Below are positions 26,775 through 36,348 of a stretch of DNA of 64,000 bases, in pieces. The notes below the pieces were generated by a model. The model worked only from the letters and a program-made list of their open reading frames with translations, was not told the origin of the DNA and searched no databases. Source of the stretch: Paramesorhizobium salinisoli (GTDB lineage: Bacteria > Pseudomonadota > Alphaproteobacteria > Rhizobiales > Rhizobiaceae); contig NZ_QOZG01000004.1 in the NCBI RefSeq assembly GCF_003335045.1, positions 1 through 64,000 of the forward strand. The letters run 5' to 3'. The position numbers and the translations under genes are program-made. Position 1 is the first letter of the stretch, and the number at the start of each line of letters is the position of its first letter.

Positions 26775-28148
26775 CTATCCGCTGACGAGGTTCCGCCATT
26801 CCCGTGCATAGGAGGCGAATGTTTCGGGCATGGTGAAATCATTGGGCTCGGGCGCGCTTGCTTCCGGTTGCATACCGGCGAGCATGGCTGCACCGAGACT
26901 GGTGCCTGTCGAGCCGGGCAGCGCCAGCACGTCGCGCCCCGTGAGGCGGCCGAGTGCGGCCAGGTAAATGCGGTTGCGGGCGAAAGGACCTTCGACAAGG
27001 ATTGGTCCATCGGCGCCGACGAGGCCGAGGCTCACATCTGTCATCAGCGCGGCGTAGAGCGAAGCGGCCGCGTGGCGTCGGGCGGGTGTGAGGTTTTCCG
27101 TGCTCAGCCAAGCCATCTCGCGGCTAGCGAAGGGGCCAGATCCCCTAACCACGCTTGGCAGCACCATGAGCCGGTTCTGCAGGATATCCGGCAGCGCTTT
27201 CTCAGCTTGTCCAGAATCGAGCGGCCCACAGCCCTCCACTAACAGTTCGAACTCGCGCCCGCCCATAAAGCGGGCGGAGGGAACGGGGCGGCTGTAAGCA
27301 TCGACATTGACGAGCGTATCGCGGTCGGGATCGAGCTTGCCCGCGTGACCGCCGACGCCGAAGATCACCACCCATGTTCCGGTCGAGACGACCGCGAAGG
27401 GCGGCTTGCGCCTTATGAGATGCGGCAGGAGCGAGGCGTTGGAATCATGGATTCCGCAATGGACGGCGACTGGTGTGTTGAGACCGATCTCCAAGGTGAT
27501 TTCCGGCAAGATGGAGCCGAGCGGGTCGAAGGCGGAGCGCAACGGGGCCAATAGAGCCCCGATTTCCAGCCTATCGACAAGCGAGGATAAGGAGCCGGTG
27601 TGCGGGTTCCAGAGATCGGTGTGGCACCCAAGCGAGGTCGCCTCGCAGGCGGCGACGCCCGTCAGCCGCCACGCCCAATATTGCGGATAGGTGAGGATGG
27701 TTTGCACCTTGGCGAAGAGATCGGGAAATGCGGTCTTCTGATAGTGCAACTGCGCGCCGAGATTGAGGCCGCCTGAGAGTGAAGGCGACGCAGTTTCATC
27801 GAAGCCGGGACGAAGCGCGGCATAGTATTCGCGAATATCGTCTGGATAGATGTGCTCATAGTCCAGAACCGGCATGGCGAGGCCATTTTCGCCAAGAAGG
27901 GCCGCTGATGCTCCGTGGGTGGTGATCGAGATAGCCTCGAAGCCGGGGCTGCGGGCGAATTCGGCGAGGCTATCCAGGAAGAAGCGCCATAGGCCGTCGA
28001 TATTGTAATGGGGGTAGGGCGGGCCTGACAGCACGCGGTTCGGCGTGGTGCGCACGGCGATTTCGCTGCCGGTCGATGCGTCGACGATGACGGCTTTGGC
28101 GTTGGTCTTGCCGATATCGAGGACGGCGATATGCGAGGGGGAATTCAT
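26775..28148 (-). CDS. rhaK: FGGY sugar kinase, RhaK (rhamnulokinase)
   Basis: A 457-residue protein. The start is the ATG at 28148 (MNSPSHIAVLDIGKTNAKAV); the upstream frame extension is not preferred. FGGY-kinase ATPase fold with the DIGKTNAK phosphate loop, GIHDSNASLLPHL and VVSTGTWVVIFG. It phosphorylates L-rhamnulose (or the rhamnose-derived ketose) and is the last gene of rhaRSTPQUK. In Rhizobium leguminosarum the orthologous RhaK is required for the ABC importer to work, so it may have the same second role here. Confidence 0.92.
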   Translation of the reverse strand: MNSPSHIAVLDIGKTNAKAVIVDASTGSEIAVRTTPNRVLSGPPYPHYNIDGLWRFFLDSLAEFARSPGFEAISITTHGASAALLGENGLAMPVLDYEHIYPDDIREYYAALRPGFDETASPSLSGGLNLGAQLHYQKTAFPDLFAKVQTILTYPQYWAWRLTGVAACEATSLGCHTDLWNPHTGSLSSLVDRLEIGALLAPLRSAFDPLGSILPEITLEIGLNTPVAVHCGIHDSNASLLPHLIRRKPPFAVVSTGTWVVIFGVGGHAGKLDPDRDTLVNVDAYSRPVPSARFMGGREFELLVEGCGPLDSGQAEKALPDILQNRLMVLPSVVRGSGPFASREMAWLSTENLTPARRHAAASLYAALMTDVSLGLVGADGPILVEGPFARNRIYLAALGRLTGRDVLALPGSTGTSLGAAMLAGMQPEASAPEPNDFTMPETFASYAREWRNLVSG

Positions 28149-28192
28149 AATGGAAACACTGGCGCGCCTAGCGATTTCATCAACAACCCTAC

Positions 28193-28513
28193 TCAAGCAA
28201 GATGGAATAGCGTCACGAGCTCGGATTGAACGGGCGAATTGTCCGGGTTCGTCGCCATGATGTCGGCCATGTGCGCCCACCATTTCTTCATCACGGGATG
28301 ATCGGGGAGCGCCGCCATGCGGTGGTCGGTTGGGCGCGTCAGCACGCCGAAAAGCGTGTTGGTCTCCGGATCGAGATGGATGGAATAGTCAGATACGCCC
28401 GCATCGTGCAGGAGGTCCACCAACTCCGGCCAGATCGCGTCGTGGCGGCGCTTGTACTCGGCTTCCATGCCTGGGTTGAGCCGCATCTTGAAGGCATATT
28501 TTTCTGTCTTCAT
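28193..28513 (-). CDS. rhaU: L-rhamnose mutarotase
   Basis: A 106-residue protein (RhaM family, PF05336): [52 protein letters not shown], and the C-terminal ELVTLFHLA. It interconverts L-rhamnose anomers for the isomerase. Its ATG overlaps the end of rhaQ (ATGA at 28510-28513), so it is translationally coupled, in the position of rhaU in Rhizobium. Confidence 0.95.
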   Translation of the reverse strand: MKTEKYAFKMRLNPGMEAEYKRRHDAIWPELVDLLHDAGVSDYSIHLDPETNTLFGVLTRPTDHRMAALPDHPVMKKWWAHMADIMATNPDNSPVQSELVTLFHLA

Positions 28514-29511
28514 GCACTTTTACCGGGTTTGATACGCCGGATGATGATCGGCAGCGAGATGGTGATGATCAGCAGCAGGCCGATAAAGATCGACATGACT
28601 ATGCCCGGCACGTTGAGAAGTCCCAAGCCAAAAGTGACGAGACCCATGACGAAGGCGGCGATGACCACGCCGCCGATGGTGCCGGAGCCGCCCAGAATCG
28701 AGACACCGCCCAACACGACCATGGTGACGATTTCAAGCTCCCAGCCCTGTGCAATCGACGGGCGGGTGGAGCCGAGCCGCGAGGTGAGGCAGACGGCAGC
28801 GACGCCGCTCATCAAGCCGGTCAGCAGGAACAGGATGAACTTCACGCGCTCGACTGGGATGCCGGAAAAGCGCGCGGCGAACGCATTATTGCCGATGGCA
28901 TAGACGCGCCGCCCGAAGCTGGTGGCATGCAGCAGGACGGCGAAGGCAATCGCGCAGAGGATAAACAGCACGAACTCGAAGGAGAAGACCCAGAACACAT
29001 AGCCCTGGCCGAAATAGGCGAAACTCTCAGGGTAATTGCCATAGGCCTGATCGCCCAGCACGATATAGGAGATGCCGCGGAAAAGGCTCATCGTGCCGAT
29101 CGTGACGACGATGGAGGGCAGCCCCAGCCCTGCCACCAGAAAGCCGTTGAAGGCGCCGGCAAGGAGCCCGACGCTGATTCCAATGCAGACGAGGCCTGGC
29201 GTGTCGATGCCGATCTGGGCGGCGGCGCCCATCGCGGTGGAGGCGAGCGCGATGATGGCGGCGACCGACAGGTCGATCTCGCCCGATATGATCAGCAGCG
29301 CCATGGCGAAGGCGATCATCGCCTTTTCTGTGAAGTTGAAGGTGGCGTCCGACAGATTCCAGACATTGAGGAAATAGGGGGAGGCGAAGGAATTGGCGAT
29401 GAAGATTGCAATTGCTACAGCGAGCAGGAGCACTTCCCAGCTCGAAAACAGCCGGGTGAACGAGGTTCCGAGCCGGTCGGGAATGTGACGCTTTTCCTGT
29501 ACGGCGCTCAT
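28510..29511 (-). CDS. rhaQ: L-rhamnose ABC transporter permease RhaQ
   Basis: A 333-residue membrane protein of the RbsC/CUT2 permease family with 8-10 hydrophobic segments ([60 protein letters not shown]). Its start overlaps the rhaP stop by four bases and its end overlaps the rhaU start. With RhaP it forms the membrane channel of the rhamnose importer. Confidence 0.94.
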   Translation of the reverse strand: MSAVQEKRHIPDRLGTSFTRLFSSWEVLLLAVAIAIFIANSFASPYFLNVWNLSDATFNFTEKAMIAFAMALLIISGEIDLSVAAIIALASTAMGAAAQIGIDTPGLVCIGISVGLLAGAFNGFLVAGLGLPSIVVTIGTMSLFRGISYIVLGDQAYGNYPESFAYFGQGYVFWVFSFEFVLFILCAIAFAVLLHATSFGRRVYAIGNNAFAARFSGIPVERVKFILFLLTGLMSGVAAVCLTSRLGSTRPSIAQGWELEIVTMVVLGGVSILGGSGTIGGVVIAAFVMGLVTFGLGLLNVPGIVMSIFIGLLLIITISLPIIIRRIKPGKSA

Positions 29512-30506
29512 ACCGTGGCCTCCTGATAGGTCTTGGCCGCCTTGTCGCGCAGGATGATGCGGCCTCGCCGCTTTTCCTGACGGGCGTTGAAGATGACGGC
29601 GAGGATGATGACCGCGCCTGAAATCGCCATCTGCCAGAAGGGCGAAATGTTGATGACAGGCAGGGCGTTCTTGATGACACCAAGGAACAGCGCGCCGAGC
29701 ACAGTGCCCACAACCGTACCGATACCGCCGAGCGTCGAGATGCCGCCGATGACACAGGCCGCGATACTGTCGAGTTCGAAGCCGGCGGCGATATCGACAT
29801 AGGCGACGGCATAGCGCGATACCCAGAGATAGCCACAGAGCCCGGCCAGAGCACCGGAGAGCACGAAGGCGAAGAAGCGGGTGCGCCCGACATCGATGCC
29901 GGCATAGACGGCGGCGGTCGGATTGCCGCCCGAGGCATAGAGGGCGCGGCCGAAGAAGGTCCGGTTCATCATGATGTATATGAGGACCACGATTACGACC
30001 GCCGCCCAGCCCAGAATGGGCAGGCCGAGGAATACATGGCGCGGTGTGTTCAAGAAGACCGGCGTCATCTGATGGGCGTTGACCCAGCCCCCACCCGAAA
30101 GAACGAAAGCCATGCCGCGATAGATGGTGAGTGTGCCGAGCGTGACGACGATGGGTGGAATGCCGACCTTCCAGACGAACAGGCCGTTGATCGCGCCAAG
30201 GAACGCGCCGATGCCGATGGCTATGACGATGAGCACGGCCAGTGGCAGTTCGGGATGGGCGGCGTTGAGCATCGCCACTGCCATGCCGGTAAAGGCGAGA
30301 TTGGCTGCGACCGAGAGGTCGATGGATTTGGTCAGGATCACCGCCATCTGGCCGAGGGCCAGGATGATGAGGATCGAGGTGTCGTTGAAGATGCCGGCGA
30401 GGTTCCTGGGCGCGGCGAAGCCGGGCGCGCGGCTGGAGAAGCCCGCCACGAGGATGGCGATGATGCCGAAAAGCAGAATTTCGCGGTGTTTCAATATTCG
30501 GTTCAT
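29508..30506 (-). CDS. rhaP: L-rhamnose ABC transporter permease RhaP
   Basis: A 332-residue CUT2-type permease. I choose the ATG at 30506 (MNRILKHREILLFGIIAILV); an ATG at 30521 (MRETN) overlapping the rhaT stop is possible. Segments include ILIILALGQMAVILTKSIDL, IGIGAFLGAINGLFVWKVGI and CVIGGISTLGGIGTVVGTVL, the RbsC signature. Second permease of the rhamnose importer, between rhaT and rhaQ. Confidence 0.94.
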   Translation of the reverse strand: MNRILKHREILLFGIIAILVAGFSSRAPGFAAPRNLAGIFNDTSILIILALGQMAVILTKSIDLSVAANLAFTGMAVAMLNAAHPELPLAVLIVIAIGIGAFLGAINGLFVWKVGIPPIVVTLGTLTIYRGMAFVLSGGGWVNAHQMTPVFLNTPRHVFLGLPILGWAAVVIVVLIYIMMNRTFFGRALYASGGNPTAAVYAGIDVGRTRFFAFVLSGALAGLCGYLWVSRYAVAYVDIAAGFELDSIAACVIGGISTLGGIGTVVGTVLGALFLGVIKNALPVINISPFWQMAISGAVIILAVIFNARQEKRRGRIILRDKAAKTYQEATV

Positions 30507-30513
30507 GTTGGTC

Positions 30514-32079
30514 TCACGCATTGCCCGTCGCCGCCCGCACCAGCGTCTCGGCGTCGAGCGATTGCCTGTCGAAGAGGCCTGCAGCCAGTCCTTCGCGCAT
30601 GACGAGGACGCGATCGGACATGCCAAGAATTTCAGGCAGCTCAGATGAAACCATGATGATGCTCAACCCTTCCGCCGCAAGCTCGCTGATGAAGGCGTGG
30701 ACGGCAGCCTTGGAGCCGATGTCGATGCCCTTGGTGGGCTCATCGAGGATGATGATTTTGGGCTGGGTGGCGAGCCATTTTCCGATGACGACCTTCTGCT
30801 GGTTGCCGCCGGACAAGGTTCCGACGGGAACGGAGAGGGCGGCGGCGCGCAGGTCGAAGCGCTCGGCATAGCGGCGCGCCAGCGCAAATTCCTCGGCGAC
30901 GCGCAGAAAGCCCGCGCGGGATGTCCGTGAGAGAGAGGGCAGCGAAATGTTCTGGAAGATCGGCATTTGCGAAACGGTGCCGTGGCGCCCGCGCTCTTCC
31001 GGTACATAAACGATGCCGTGAGCGATGGCATCGCGGGGCGAGCGGATCGTGATCTCGCGGCCTTCGAGCGTCAGGCTCCCGCCGGAGGGACGCGTCACGC
31101 CGAAGAGGGACTGGCAGAATTCGGAACGACCCGCGCCGACGAGGCCGTAGATACCAAGGATCTCGCCGCGCCGCAGTTCAAAGGAAATGTCGCGAAATTC
31201 GGTCGGGTGCGAATAGTTCGTGACCTTGAGCACGGTTTTGCCCAGCGGCACGTCGACCTTGGGAAAGGCCTTATCGACCGAACGGCCGACCATCAACCGC
31301 ACGATTTCGTTCTGGCTCGCATCCGTCAGGGCGCCGTGGCCGACAGCGCGGCCATCGCGGAAGACGGCATAGTTCTGCGCGATCTCGTAGACCTCATCAA
31401 ATTTATGGCTGATGAAAAGGATCGCTTTGCCCTGGTTTTTAAGCCGCTCGATGATCTGGAAAAGGTCGTCCACCTCCTTGCGCGACAGGGCGGCGGTGGG
31501 TTCGTCCATGATGACGATGCGCGCATCGACGGAAAGGGCGCGCGCAATGGCGACGAGATGGCGCTGCGCGATGGAAAGTTCCTTGAGCTTCGCCCGCACA
31601 TCGACCGTCGTCTCCAGCGAATGCAGGAGCGCCAGCGAGCGCGCATTGAGCGCTTTCCAGTCGACAAAACCGAGCCTGGTTTTCGGCGCATGGCCGAGAT
31701 AGATGTTTTCGGCGACGGACAATTCATCGAAAAGCACGGTTTCCTGATGAATGGCGGTGACGCCATGATCGGTCGCGTCCTGAGCGGTGGCGAAGGTAAC
31801 CGGTTTGCCGTCTACAAGGATTTCACCTTCGTCCGACTGGTAGATGCCGGTGAGGATCTTAACGAGCGTCGACTTGCCGGCGCCGTTCTCGCCGATGAGC
31901 GCCGTCACCGTACCGGGATAAAGCGCGATATTGACATTATCCAGCGCCCGGACGCCGGGAAATGATTTCGAGATGCCGCGCATTTCGAGGAGCGGGGCCA
32001 CCGGCGAAACCGGATAGACCATTTCCTGTACGGGCGTCTGGACGGCTGAGTTCATTATCTGGACCTGAACGGTTTTCAT
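30514..32079 (-). CDS. rhaT: L-rhamnose ABC transporter ATPase RhaT
   Basis: A 521-residue CUT2 ATPase with two ABC domains. The start is the ATG at 32079 (MKTVQVQIMNSAVQT) behind AGGAGAG; the longer upstream frame crosses into rhaS and is rejected. Domain 1: Walker A IGENGAGKSTL, signature LSIAQRHLVAIARALSV, Walker B IVIMDEPTAAL. Domain 2 has the degenerate Walker A GLVGAGRSEF usual for this family, LSGGNQQKVVIGKWL and IIILDEPTKGID. It powers rhamnose import with RhaS, RhaP and RhaQ. Confidence 0.95.
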   Translation of the reverse strand: MKTVQVQIMNSAVQTPVQEMVYPVSPVAPLLEMRGISKSFPGVRALDNVNIALYPGTVTALIGENGAGKSTLVKILTGIYQSDEGEILVDGKPVTFATAQDATDHGVTAIHQETVLFDELSVAENIYLGHAPKTRLGFVDWKALNARSLALLHSLETTVDVRAKLKELSIAQRHLVAIARALSVDARIVIMDEPTAALSRKEVDDLFQIIERLKNQGKAILFISHKFDEVYEIAQNYAVFRDGRAVGHGALTDASQNEIVRLMVGRSVDKAFPKVDVPLGKTVLKVTNYSHPTEFRDISFELRRGEILGIYGLVGAGRSEFCQSLFGVTRPSGGSLTLEGREITIRSPRDAIAHGIVYVPEERGRHGTVSQMPIFQNISLPSLSRTSRAGFLRVAEEFALARRYAERFDLRAAALSVPVGTLSGGNQQKVVIGKWLATQPKIIILDEPTKGIDIGSKAAVHAFISELAAEGLSIIMVSSELPEILGMSDRVLVMREGLAAGLFDRQSLDAETLVRAATGNA

Positions 32080-32123
32080 TGGATTCACTCTCCTCTTGTC
32101 CAGCCGGACAGAAGGGGAGTAAA

Positions 32124-32147
32124 CCCCCGCAGCCGAAGCTGCAGGGG
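32124..32147 (-). other. Hairpin between rhaS and rhaT
   Basis: A GC-rich stem (CCCC GCAGC - CGAA - GCTGC A GGGG, read on the plus strand) directly after the rhaS stop. There is no T run. Such stem-loops after binding-protein genes often protect the upstream message and lower downstream expression. Confidence 0.5.
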
Positions 32148-32155
32148 TGACTGGA

Positions 32156-33151
32156 TCAAAACACCTTCGAAAATTCGTCGATGTTCTCAGCGTTGTAGAT
32201 GAAGGGATCGGACATAGCGGCTTCGCCGTTTTCGCCGATCTTGATCTTGCCCATGCGGCCGGCATCGATTTCGGTGCCGGGCTTGCCGTCGGCATCGCCC
32301 TTGACGAGATGATAGGCGATCTCGGTCGTGGTATAGCCGAGGTCGATCGGGTTCCAGATGGCGAATTCCTTGGTCGCGCCTGATTTGATCGCGCCCGCCA
32401 TTTCGGAGGGAAGGCCGAGGCCTGTGACATAGACCTGGCCGATCTTGCCGGCGTCCTTGACGGCCTGCGCAGCGGCGAGCACGCCGACGGTCGTCGGAGC
32501 TACGATGACCTTGACATTCGGATGCGAGGTCAGGAGGCCCTGCGCTTCGCGGTAGCTCTTGTCGGCCAGATCGTCGCCATAGACGGTGGTGACGAGATTG
32601 AGCCCGGGATATTTCGGCAGCTGCTTCTTCATTTCCTCGATCCAGGTGTTCTGGTTGGTCGAGGTGGTGGTGGCCGAAAGAATGGCGAAGTCGCCCTTGC
32701 CATCAGGCAGATGGCTAGCGGCGAGCTTCAGGCACATATTGCCGATCAGCTCGTTCGACGACGGGTTCAGGTGCATGATGCGGCCCGCAGGCGCGACGCC
32801 GGAATCCCACGAGATGACCTTGATGCCGCGCTGGGCCGCTTTTTTAAGCGCCGGCACGACGGCGTCCGGATCGTTGGCGGAAATGGCGATGGCATCGACG
32901 CCCTGCGCAATCAGCGAATTGATGACCTCGATCTGGCCTTCCGCCGTCGTGGTGGTCGGGCCGGTATAGATGATCTCGACATCGCCCAGTTCCTTGGCGG
33001 CTTCCTGTGCGCCCTTGTTGGCGGCCTCGAAGAAGCCGTTGCCAAGCGATTTGACGACGAGGGCGATCTTCATCGGTTCGGCCTGTGCCTGCGAGGCGAT
33101 CATCGCCACGGCCAAGCCAGCGCCGAGCGCCAGTTTCTTCAACAAATTCAT
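32156..33151 (-). CDS. rhaS: L-rhamnose ABC transporter, periplasmic binding protein RhaS
   Basis: A 331-residue exported protein. The start is the ATG at 33151 (MNLLKKLALGAGLAVAMIAS), a signal peptide ending at QAQA, behind GGGAGGAATG. RbsB-type periplasmic binding protein (IALVVKSLGNGFFEAANKGA; SLIAQGVDAIAISANDPDA; VTGLGLPSEMAGAIKSGATK). It lies between rhaR and rhaT as in the Rhizobium operon. A hairpin directly follows. Confidence 0.95.
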   Translation of the reverse strand: MNLLKKLALGAGLAVAMIASQAQAEPMKIALVVKSLGNGFFEAANKGAQEAAKELGDVEIIYTGPTTTTAEGQIEVINSLIAQGVDAIAISANDPDAVVPALKKAAQRGIKVISWDSGVAPAGRIMHLNPSSNELIGNMCLKLAASHLPDGKGDFAILSATTTSTNQNTWIEEMKKQLPKYPGLNLVTTVYGDDLADKSYREAQGLLTSHPNVKVIVAPTTVGVLAAAQAVKDAGKIGQVYVTGLGLPSEMAGAIKSGATKEFAIWNPIDLGYTTTEIAYHLVKGDADGKPGTEIDAGRMGKIKIGENGEAAMSDPFIYNAENIDEFSKVF

Positions 33152-33201
33152 GTCTGCATTCCTCCCTTGGTTAAAAACTAGTCGCACCTCTTCCGTCGCG
33201 T

Positions 33202-34014
33202 TCATGCGACGGAAGAGGAATCCTCCTTCTTCGCCGTTGCAGCGGTCTGCGCCACGATCAGCTGGATGCCGGCATCCTCCACCATGCGCCGCGCGGCGTC
33301 GGAAACACCGTCATCGGTGATGATTGTCGTCACCCGCGTGAGCGGGCACAGGATCAGGCTCGAACGGCGGGCGAACTTGGTCGAATCGACCATCAGCACC
33401 AGATCGTCCGCCTGGTTGATCAGCTTCTGCTCGCTCTGGATGATCAGCGCGTCGGATTCCATGACGCCGAGCGGCCCGATGCCCTGGGACCCCATGAACA
33501 TGCGGCGCGCATAGAAATTGCGCGTCACGTCATTGTCGAAGGGTGAAAGGATCAGGCTCTGCTCGCGATAGATCGCGCCGCCGGGCACGATGACCGTGCT
33601 CTTGGAATGCTTGACCAGATGCTCGGCGATGGCGAAGGAATTAGTGAGCACCTGCAGGCGGCGGCTGCTAAGATAATGCACCATCTGGAATGTCGTCGTG
33701 CCGCCATTGATGATGACAGCGTCGCCTTCCTCGCAAAGCGCCACGGCCTCCCGCGCAATCGCGCGCTTCTTGTCAATGTTCTCGGATTCAGAAACACGGA
33801 ATGGACGGCCGGCGAGGTTCGCCAGCTGGGGCGGATGCACCGCTTCCGCGCCGCCGCGCACACGGCGAAGGCGGCCCTGCACATGCAGCGCGGCGATGTC
33901 ACGGCGGATTGTCGCTTCCGATGCCTCGGTCAGCTCGACGATATCCTGAATGGTGACGACCGGCTTTTCCTGAACAGCGCTCAGGATGATGCGGTGGCGT
34001 TCGCGCTCGTGCAT
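33202..34014 (-). CDS. rhaR: DeoR-family repressor RhaR
   Basis: A 270-residue protein. DeoR HTH near residues 5-57 (RHRIILSAVQEKPVVTIQDI; LTEASEATIRRDIAALHVQG) and sugar-phosphate sensing domain (DAVIINGGTTTFQMVHYLS; VIVPGGAIYREQSLILSPFD; RRMFMGSQGIGPLGVMESDA). It is first gene of its own operon and divergent from rhaD. DeoR proteins of this type repress until a phosphorylated intermediate binds; negative control of both rha transcripts is inferred from the phased repeats upstream. Confidence 0.93.
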   Translation of the reverse strand: MHERERHRIILSAVQEKPVVTIQDIVELTEASEATIRRDIAALHVQGRLRRVRGGAEAVHPPQLANLAGRPFRVSESENIDKKRAIAREAVALCEEGDAVIINGGTTTFQMVHYLSSRRLQVLTNSFAIAEHLVKHSKSTVIVPGGAIYREQSLILSPFDNDVTRNFYARRMFMGSQGIGPLGVMESDALIIQSEQKLINQADDLVLMVDSTKFARRSSLILCPLTRVTTIITDDGVSDAARRMVEDAGIQLIVAQTAATAKKEDSSSVA

Positions 34015-34060
34015 GGTTCCTCCTGCTTTTTCTATCCCGCAACTCGGTTGAGCTTGTCAA

Positions 34061-34151
34061 TCATATTCGATCATGAATTTTCATATTGCGATGCGCCATG
34101 ATCATTTTTGATTGTTTCCGATTGACAGTGAAAGTCTGCTTGCGCCATATC
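34061..34151. promoter_or_regulatory. rhaR-rhaD divergent control region: phased TCAT repeats and promoter
   Basis: TCAT recurs at 34061, 34071 and 34081 (TCATATTCGA, TCATGAATTT, TCATATTGCG, exactly one helical turn apart) and again at 34102, with ATGATCAT overlapping it. This is the type of array bound by DeoR repressors. On the plus strand TTGACA (34122-34127) precedes CATATC (34146-34151) with an 18-base spacer, a candidate promoter for rhaD-rhaI. The minus-strand promoter for rhaR was not located with confidence. Confidence 0.55.
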
Positions 34152-34227
34152 TGCGCCCAACGAGACGGGTGGATCAAGCTTCCGCCCAAGCGAATATGCG
34201 TGAACAATATGCGATCGGGAGGATGAC

Positions 34228-36324
34228 ATGGCGGCCCAGATTCGGCTTCTTGATAATCGTTGGGATGATGGACAGGCGGCGGGCCTCGATGAGCCCGGCA
34301 AACTGCTCTATCGCTCCAATCTGTTGGGTGCCGACAAGCGCATCACCAATTATGGCGGTGGCAATACGTCCGCCAAGGTGACGGAAACAGACCCGCTGAC
34401 TGGCGAGCCGGTCAAGGTGCTCTGGGTCAAGGGCTCGGGCGGCGATGTCGGCACGATCAAGCTCGATGGCTTCGCGACGCTCTATCAGGACAAGCTTGAA
34501 GCGTTGAAGGGTATTTACCGGGGTGTCGAGGATGAGGACCGCATGGTCGGCTTTCTTCCACATTGCACCTTCAATCTCAATCCGCGCGCCGCTTCCATCG
34601 ACACGCCGCTGCACGGCTTTGTGCCTTTTGCGCATGTGGACCACATGCATCCCGATGCCATCATTGCTATTGCTGCTTCGAAGAACTCCCGCGAGCTTAC
34701 GAAGGAGATATTTGGTGACGAGATCGGCTGGCTGCCGTGGAGGCGTCCGGGCTTTCAGCTCGGTTTGGACCTCGAAGCCTTCGTCAGGGCGAACCCGCAG
34801 GCCAAGGGCGTGGTACTCGAAAGCCATGGTCTCTTCACCTGGGCCAACGATGCCAAGGCCTGCTATGAGCTGACGCTTGATGTGATCAACAAGGCAATCC
34901 GCTGGCTGGCGGAAAAGTCCGAGGGCAAGGCGGCATTCGGTGGCGGCGTTGCCGAGAGCCTCAATGTTGCCGAGCGTCGTGCTGTTGCCGCACGACTGAT
35001 GCCGGAGATCCGCGGCATGATCGGCAGGGGCGAGCGCAAGCTCGGCCATTTCGACGATCAGGCCGCCGTGCTCGAATTCGTCAACTCGCGCGATCTGCGT
35101 CCGCTGGCGGCGCTTGGCACGAGCTGTCCGGACCATTTCCTGCGCACGAAGATCCGTCCGCTGGTCATTGATTTCGATCCGGCAAAGCCGGATGTGGATG
35201 CGGTGGTGGCGGGACTGGAAAAGGCGCTTGCAGACTACCGCGCGGACTACACGCGCTATTACGAAGCGTGCAAGCACCCCAATTCACCTGCGATGCGCGA
35301 CCCCAACCCGGTGATCTTCCTCGTTCCCGGCGTCGGCATGCTGTCCTTTGCCCGCGACAGGGCAACGGCGCGGATCGCCGGCGAGTTCTACGTCAACGCC
35401 ATCAATGTCATGCGCGGCGCATCGTCGGTTTCCGAATATCAGGGCCTGCCGGAGCAGGAAGCCTTCGATATCGAATATTGGCTTCTCGAAGAGGCCAAGC
35501 TCCAGCGGATGCCGAAGCCGAAGAGCCTGGCTGGCCGGATCGCGCTCGTAACCGGCGGGGCGGGCGGCATTGGCCGGGCAACGGCAGAGCGGCTGGCAGG
35601 CGAGGGCGCCTGCATCGTGCTTGCTGATATCGATGCGGAATCGCTCAAAAGTGCTCATGAGGATTTCGCCAGGCGCTTCGGCGGCGATGTGGTGCGCAGC
35701 GTCGTGCTCAATGTCACCGACGAGACGGGCGTCATCGCGTCCTTTGCGGAAACGGTGGTGGAGTTCGGTGGGCTCGATATTCTGGTGTCGAATGCGGGGA
35801 TTGCATCTTCTGCGCCTGTCGAGGCGACGGAACTTTCGATGTGGAACCGCAATATCGATATTCTGGCGACCGGCTATTTCCTCGTTTCGCGTGAGGCCTT
35901 CCGGCTGTTCCGCCGCCAGAAGCTTGGCGGCAATGTGATCTTCGTCGCCTCGAAGAACGGCCTTGCCGCTTCGCCAGGCGCATCCGCTTATTGCACGGCC
36001 AAGGCCGCCGAAATCCATCTGGCGCGCTGTCTCGCGCTTGAAGGTGCGGATGCGGGCATCCGCGTCAACACGGTCAATCCGGATGCGGTGCTGCGCGGCT
36101 CGAAAATATGGAACGGCGAATGGCGCGAACAGCGCGCGGCGTCCTCCAGGATCGAGGTCACCGACCTGGAGGAGCATTACCGCAATCGCTCGCTTCTCAA
36201 GCTGAACGTTTTTCCGGAGGATATTGCCGAGGCGATCTATTTCCTGGCATCCGATGCATCGGCCAAATCGACCGGCAACATCATCAATGTCGATGCAGGG
36301 AACGCGCAGAGCTTCACGCGCTAA
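34228..36324 (+). CDS. rhaD: Bifunctional rhamnulose-1-phosphate aldolase / lactaldehyde (alcohol) dehydrogenase
   Basis: A 698-residue fusion. Residues about 1-400 are a class II aldolase/adducin domain with zinc motif FAHVDHMHPD near 135-143 and KGVVLESHGLFTWA. From about residue 430 an SDR domain follows: VTGGAGGIGRATAERLAGEG, SNAGIA, and SAYCTAKAAEIHLA with the catalytic Tyr/Lys near 586. The aldolase splits L-rhamnulose-1-phosphate to dihydroxyacetone phosphate and L-lactaldehyde, and the SDR half handles the aldehyde. The same fusion occurs as rhaD in Rhizobium. GGGAGG precedes the ATG. Confidence 0.95.
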   Translation: MAAQIRLLDNRWDDGQAAGLDEPGKLLYRSNLLGADKRITNYGGGNTSAKVTETDPLTGEPVKVLWVKGSGGDVGTIKLDGFATLYQDKLEALKGIYRGVEDEDRMVGFLPHCTFNLNPRAASIDTPLHGFVPFAHVDHMHPDAIIAIAASKNSRELTKEIFGDEIGWLPWRRPGFQLGLDLEAFVRANPQAKGVVLESHGLFTWANDAKACYELTLDVINKAIRWLAEKSEGKAAFGGGVAESLNVAERRAVAARLMPEIRGMIGRGERKLGHFDDQAAVLEFVNSRDLRPLAALGTSCPDHFLRTKIRPLVIDFDPAKPDVDAVVAGLEKALADYRADYTRYYEACKHPNSPAMRDPNPVIFLVPGVGMLSFARDRATARIAGEFYVNAINVMRGASSVSEYQGLPEQEAFDIEYWLLEEAKLQRMPKPKSLAGRIALVTGGAGGIGRATAERLAGEGACIVLADIDAESLKSAHEDFARRFGGDVVRSVVLNVTDETGVIASFAETVVEFGGLDILVSNAGIASSAPVEATELSMWNRNIDILATGYFLVSREAFRLFRRQKLGGNVIFVASKNGLAASPGASAYCTAKAAEIHLARCLALEGADAGIRVNTVNPDAVLRGSKIWNGEWREQRAASSRIEVTDLEEHYRNRSLLKLNVFPEDIAEAIYFLASDASAKSTGNIINVDAGNAQSFTR

Positions 36325-36348
36325 TCGCAGCTTATCCGGGAGGGAACC

